Shown piece by piece: positions 35,752-38,199 of a stretch of DNA of 38,199 nucleotides. The stretch is from Psychrobacter sp. 72-O-c (GTDB lineage Bacteria; Pseudomonadota; Gammaproteobacteria; Pseudomonadales; Moraxellaceae), in contig NZ_CAJHBI010000030.1 in assembly GCF_904846605.1 (NCBI RefSeq), positions 1-38,199 of the forward strand, read 5' to 3'. A program made the translations under genes and the position numbers. Each line of letters opens with the position of its first letter. Position 1 is the stretch's first letter. Below the pieces are notes generated by a model. It did no database searches. It saw nothing but the letters and a program-made list of their open reading frames with translations, and was not told the origin of the DNA.

Positions 35752-36412
35752 TGTTTTGTAGGGTTATCTGGCATAATCTATAGAAGGTTAAATAAGCGCA
35801 CAACAAAAAGAAAACGTTATTCGCAATTGGTTCTTTCTTACGTTATAATGTTTTCGACTTGGTTTTTATAACATATGGTTACCAGAATAACACTGACAGT
35901 CATATATTGAACAGTTTGAGTAAGGTACCATAGCAAAAAAGCTGTAAGTACCTCAAACAATGGTGTTATGTGTTAGATATCTACTATTTTTTCATATTAT
36001 GTTGTTTATTTTTGTCATAGATGTTATCCATGATAGACTTTTTTATAATAGCTTTAGTGCTAATATAAATCTTACAGATAGTAGATATGACTATATAGTA
36101 GATATAACGGTTTTGAATGATTGATTTTATTAGTGGTTAACGGATGTTGCTGATCAAATAGGAAGCGCGAAACGGCGATTCCTATTGTCTCTAAAATATC
36201 ACCTCTAAAAAATCGCATCTAAAAAGGGTTATCCCTAAAATAGTATCAATCATATAAAACTAAAAGTAATTACTGGTCACAAATCAAAAGCCATTACGTC
36301 CTACTTAATGGCTTTTCTTATCTTTGGACCTTGTTTTCAAACACCGTCTTTAAGGTTAAAGTTTTATAGTTAAATATAATTACAGCCAACACAGTTGGTT
36401 AAGGACAGTTAT
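35752..36412. other. Structured gene-free region upstream of putP
   Basis: No protein gene is supported in 661 bases. An imperfect stem-loop with GTTTGAG (35914-35920) and CTCAAAC (35952-35958) arms and internal GTAC pairing lies in the first third. A short array of TCTAAAA-type repeats at about 14-bp spacing follows near 36192-36240, and a terminator-like hairpin is at 36286-36316. A long regulatory leader of putP or a small RNA is possible. Confidence 0.45.
36286..36318 (+). terminator. Terminator-like hairpin 95 bp before putP
   Basis: AAAAGCCATTA (36286-36296) pairs perfectly with TAATGGCTTTT (36306-36316) around a 9-base loop, ending in TTTTCTT. It is too far (about 530 bases) from lysR to be its simple terminator, so it may end a separate small transcript or act in the putP leader. 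Confidence 0.7.
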
Positions 36413-37912
36413 ATGAACGGAGTTTCTAGTGGCGTACTGATATCGTTAGGCGCCTACTTCTTGGTGATGATTGGGATTGGGGTTTATGCTTACTTTAAGC
36501 AAGCCAATGACACTGAAGGTTATATGCTTGGGGGTCGTAGTCTCGGCCCTGCGGTAACCGCGTTATCCGCTGGTGCGTCAGACATGTCCGGTTGGTTACT
36601 ACTTGGTCTCCCTGGTTATATGTATGCCGATGGGGTCGTTAGTATATGGATTGCACTTGGCTTAACAATTGGTGCACTTTTAAACTATATTATAGTCGCG
36701 CCGCGTTTGCGTGTTTATACTGAGGTTGCTGGCAATGCCATTACCTTGCCAGATTATTTTGCTAATCGCTTTGAAGATAAGTCGCACATGCTACGGGTTA
36801 TCTCCGCGGTCGTTATTATTCTATTCTTTACCGTTTATACTGCAGCCAGCTTAGTTGGTGGCGGTAAGCTCTTCGAGAGCTCGCTCAATCTTTCTTATAG
36901 TACTGGTCTTTGGGTCACCGCAAGTGTGGTTGTCGCGTACACGCTATTTGGTGGCTTCTTAGCGGTATCGATGACTGACTTTGTGCAAGGTATTATCATG
37001 CTGTTTGCGCTGGTCATTGTCCCCATCGTTGCCTTTACTGATCTTGGCGGTGTATCAGCGGTCACTGATTCTGTTAGAAGCATTGATCCAAGCTTACTGA
37101 ATATTACCAGCGGTATGACGTTTATTAGTATTGTTTCATTAATGGCATGGGGCTTAGGTTATTTTGGCCAACCCCATATTATCGTCCGATTTATGGCAAT
37201 TCGTTCCGTTAAAGATGTACCAGCGGCACGTAACATTGGTATGAGCTGGATGATCGTCAGTCTGATTGGTTCTTTGGCAACTGGTTTTGCTGGTCGCGCT
37301 TATGTACAAAAAACGTCGATGATTTTAGATGATCCTGAGACTATCTTCTTAGTATTTACTCAGTTTCTATTCCATCCTCTCGTTGCAGGCTTCCTACTAG
37401 CAGCGATTTTAGCAGCGATTATGAGTACTATCTCATCTCAATTATTGGTGGTATCAAGTTCGCTAACTAAAGATGTTTATAAGCTATTCTTTGATAAAGA
37501 CGCTCCAGAAGCCCGCCAAGTATTGGTTGGTCGTATCTCTGTCGTATTAGTCGCTGTAGTATCTATCATGCTTGCCTCTGACCCTGACAGCTCAGTACTT
37601 ACCTTAGTATCTAATGCTTGGGCAGGATTCGGTGCTGCTTTTGGACCATTAGTGATATTTAGCTTGATATGGCGCGGTATGAACCGTAACGGCGCTGTTG
37701 CTGGTATGGTCATTGGTGCCTTGACTGTTATCTTGTGGATATATGGTCCGTTCGAGATGAATGGTATGGCGCTTAACAGCTGGTTATATGCGATTGTTCC
37801 AGGCTTTATCCTTAGTACCATTGCTATCTTCGCAGTAAGTATCATGACGGGCGGTCCAAAACCTTCAGTCACAGCGAAGTTTAAAGAGATGGAAATGAAT
37901 TTAAATAAATAA
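36413..37912 (+). CDS. putP: Sodium/proline symporter
   Basis: A sodium:solute symporter of 499 residues that imports proline with Na+. The sequence is a series of hydrophobic helices with family motifs: GGRSLGPAVTALSAGASDMSGWLLLGLPG near residues 40-70, and TAASLVGGGKLFE. VAYTLFGGFLAVSMTDFVQG, GYFGQPHIIVRFMAIRS and AILAAIMSTISSQLLVVSSSLTKDVYK follow; all match PutP. The start at 36413 has AAGGA upstream; the open frame begins 18 bases earlier at a TTG that overlaps the ribosome-binding region. No putA lies beside it in this window. Confidence 0.95.
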   Translation: MNGVSSGVLISLGAYFLVMIGIGVYAYFKQANDTEGYMLGGRSLGPAVTALSAGASDMSGWLLLGLPGYMYADGVVSIWIALGLTIGALLNYIIVAPRLRVYTEVAGNAITLPDYFANRFEDKSHMLRVISAVVIILFFTVYTAASLVGGGKLFESSLNLSYSTGLWVTASVVVAYTLFGGFLAVSMTDFVQGIIMLFALVIVPIVAFTDLGGVSAVTDSVRSIDPSLLNITSGMTFISIVSLMAWGLGYFGQPHIIVRFMAIRSVKDVPAARNIGMSWMIVSLIGSLATGFAGRAYVQKTSMILDDPETIFLVFTQFLFHPLVAGFLLAAILAAIMSTISSQLLVVSSSLTKDVYKLFFDKDAPEARQVLVGRISVVLVAVVSIMLASDPDSSVLTLVSNAWAGFGAAFGPLVIFSLIWRGMNRNGAVAGMVIGALTVILWIYGPFEMNGMALNSWLYAIVPGFILSTIAIFAVSIMTGGPKPSVTAKFKEMEMNLNK

Positions 37913-37953
37913 ACTTTAAATGAGCTTAGTAATGTACTTACTAACTTCATTAC

Positions 37954-37989
37954 AAAAAACCTCGTTACCTTTAGGTAGCGAGGTTTTTT
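37954..37989. terminator. Strong bidirectional terminator after putP
   Basis: AAAAAACCTCGTTACC pairs with GGTAGCGAGGTTTTTT around a TTTA loop, a 16-bp stem including flanking A-T pairs and one G-U. It lies 42 bases after the putP stop and separates putP from the IS at the window edge. Confidence 0.95.
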
Positions 37990-38087
37990 ATTGGCTGTTA
38001 TTAGGTAATGTGTGGCGCTTGGTATTTGACCCCGACTCTGACAACGTCCCCTTATAAACAAGCGAACACGCGCTATAGTCAAAGAAC

Positions 38088-38198
38088 CTAACAACTATCA
38101 CAGATAAAGAACCATAAGAAGAACAACGTATCAATACAATCTAAACGCCACTCTTTACGCTTTTGTTTAATCCATGCCCATGTCTGCTCGATAGGGTT
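38088..38198 (-). CDS. IS630-family transposase, C-terminal fragment (cut by window edge)
   Basis: The minus strand reads NPIEQTWAWIKQKRKEW, then RLDCIDTLFFLWFFICDSC, and a TAG stop. 'NPIE..W...K' is the end of the DDE core of IS630/Tc1-type transposases, with the third catalytic acidic residue being this glutamate. The rest of the element lies beyond the window, so its state is unknown; its right end should lie within about 38000-38088. Confidence 0.8.
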   Translation of the reverse strand, partial: NPIEQTWAWIKQKRKEWRLDCIDTLFFLWFFICDSC

Positions 38199-38199
38199 T

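Noticed and set aside
37477..38094. 205-codon minus-strand frame overlapping the end of putP
   Set aside because: It runs opposite the conserved PutP coding region and through its terminator, so it is a shadow frame.

Overview
The window looks like chromosomal DNA of a Moraxellaceae bacterium, most probably Psychrobacter. This is inferred from protein character and gene content (a FimV-type pilus/polarity factor, PaaH/PaaJ-type acyl-CoA enzymes, leuCDB with a divergent LysR gene, a PutP symporter), not from a database match. Base composition is moderate to AT-rich. The window is cut inside an insertion-sequence transposase at each end: an IS30-type C-terminus at the left and an IS630-type C-terminus at the right.

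Left part (1-11.2 kb): a long imperfect palindrome, the tRNA-modifying methyltransferase TrmO with a repeat-built N-terminal tail, ferredoxin-NADP reductase, and a tRNA-Leu(CAA) with its own terminator. Next is a complete CoA-thioester degradation locus. A four-gene minus-strand operon (enoyl-CoA hydratase, 3-hydroxyacyl-CoA dehydrogenase, thiolase, acyl-CoA ligase) faces a plus-strand acyl-CoA dehydrogenase, followed by an IclR-family regulator. Together these give activation, dehydrogenation, hydration, second oxidation and thiolysis. The PaaF/PaaH/PaaJ flavour suggests a dicarboxylic or aromatic-derived acid rather than ordinary fatty acids.

Middle (11.2-18.2 kb): a more AT-rich accessory island. 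It holds a small conserved-looking protein, a 24-bp tandem repeat whose period keeps an open frame, an acidic protein of unknown function, and an overlapping three-gene restriction-modification operon: a C5-cytosine methyltransferase, an McrB-like AAA+ GTPase and a LlaJI/McrC-type PD-(D/E)xK nuclease. Only one methyltransferase is present, although LlaJI and BsuMI, the relatives recalled here, use two.

Right part (18.2-38 kb): mostly housekeeping genes. These are a secreted YceI protein, DNA polymerase IV, QueA, a FimV that is split in frame by a single stop codon into a periplasmic LysM half and a membrane-anchored acidic/TPR half, an asparaginase, TruA, IF-1, a periplasmic L,D-transpeptidase, and the leucine genes leuC-leuD-(lipoprotein)-leuB on the minus strand. 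A divergent TTG-started LysR regulator with a candidate operator faces leuC. The sodium/proline symporter PutP follows a 660-bp gene-free region that contains two strong hairpins.

The observations most worth following up are the single-methyltransferase LlaJI-like system with its adjacent acidic orphan, the in-frame FimV split, the repeat-encoded TrmO tail, and the structured regions upstream of putP and leuC.
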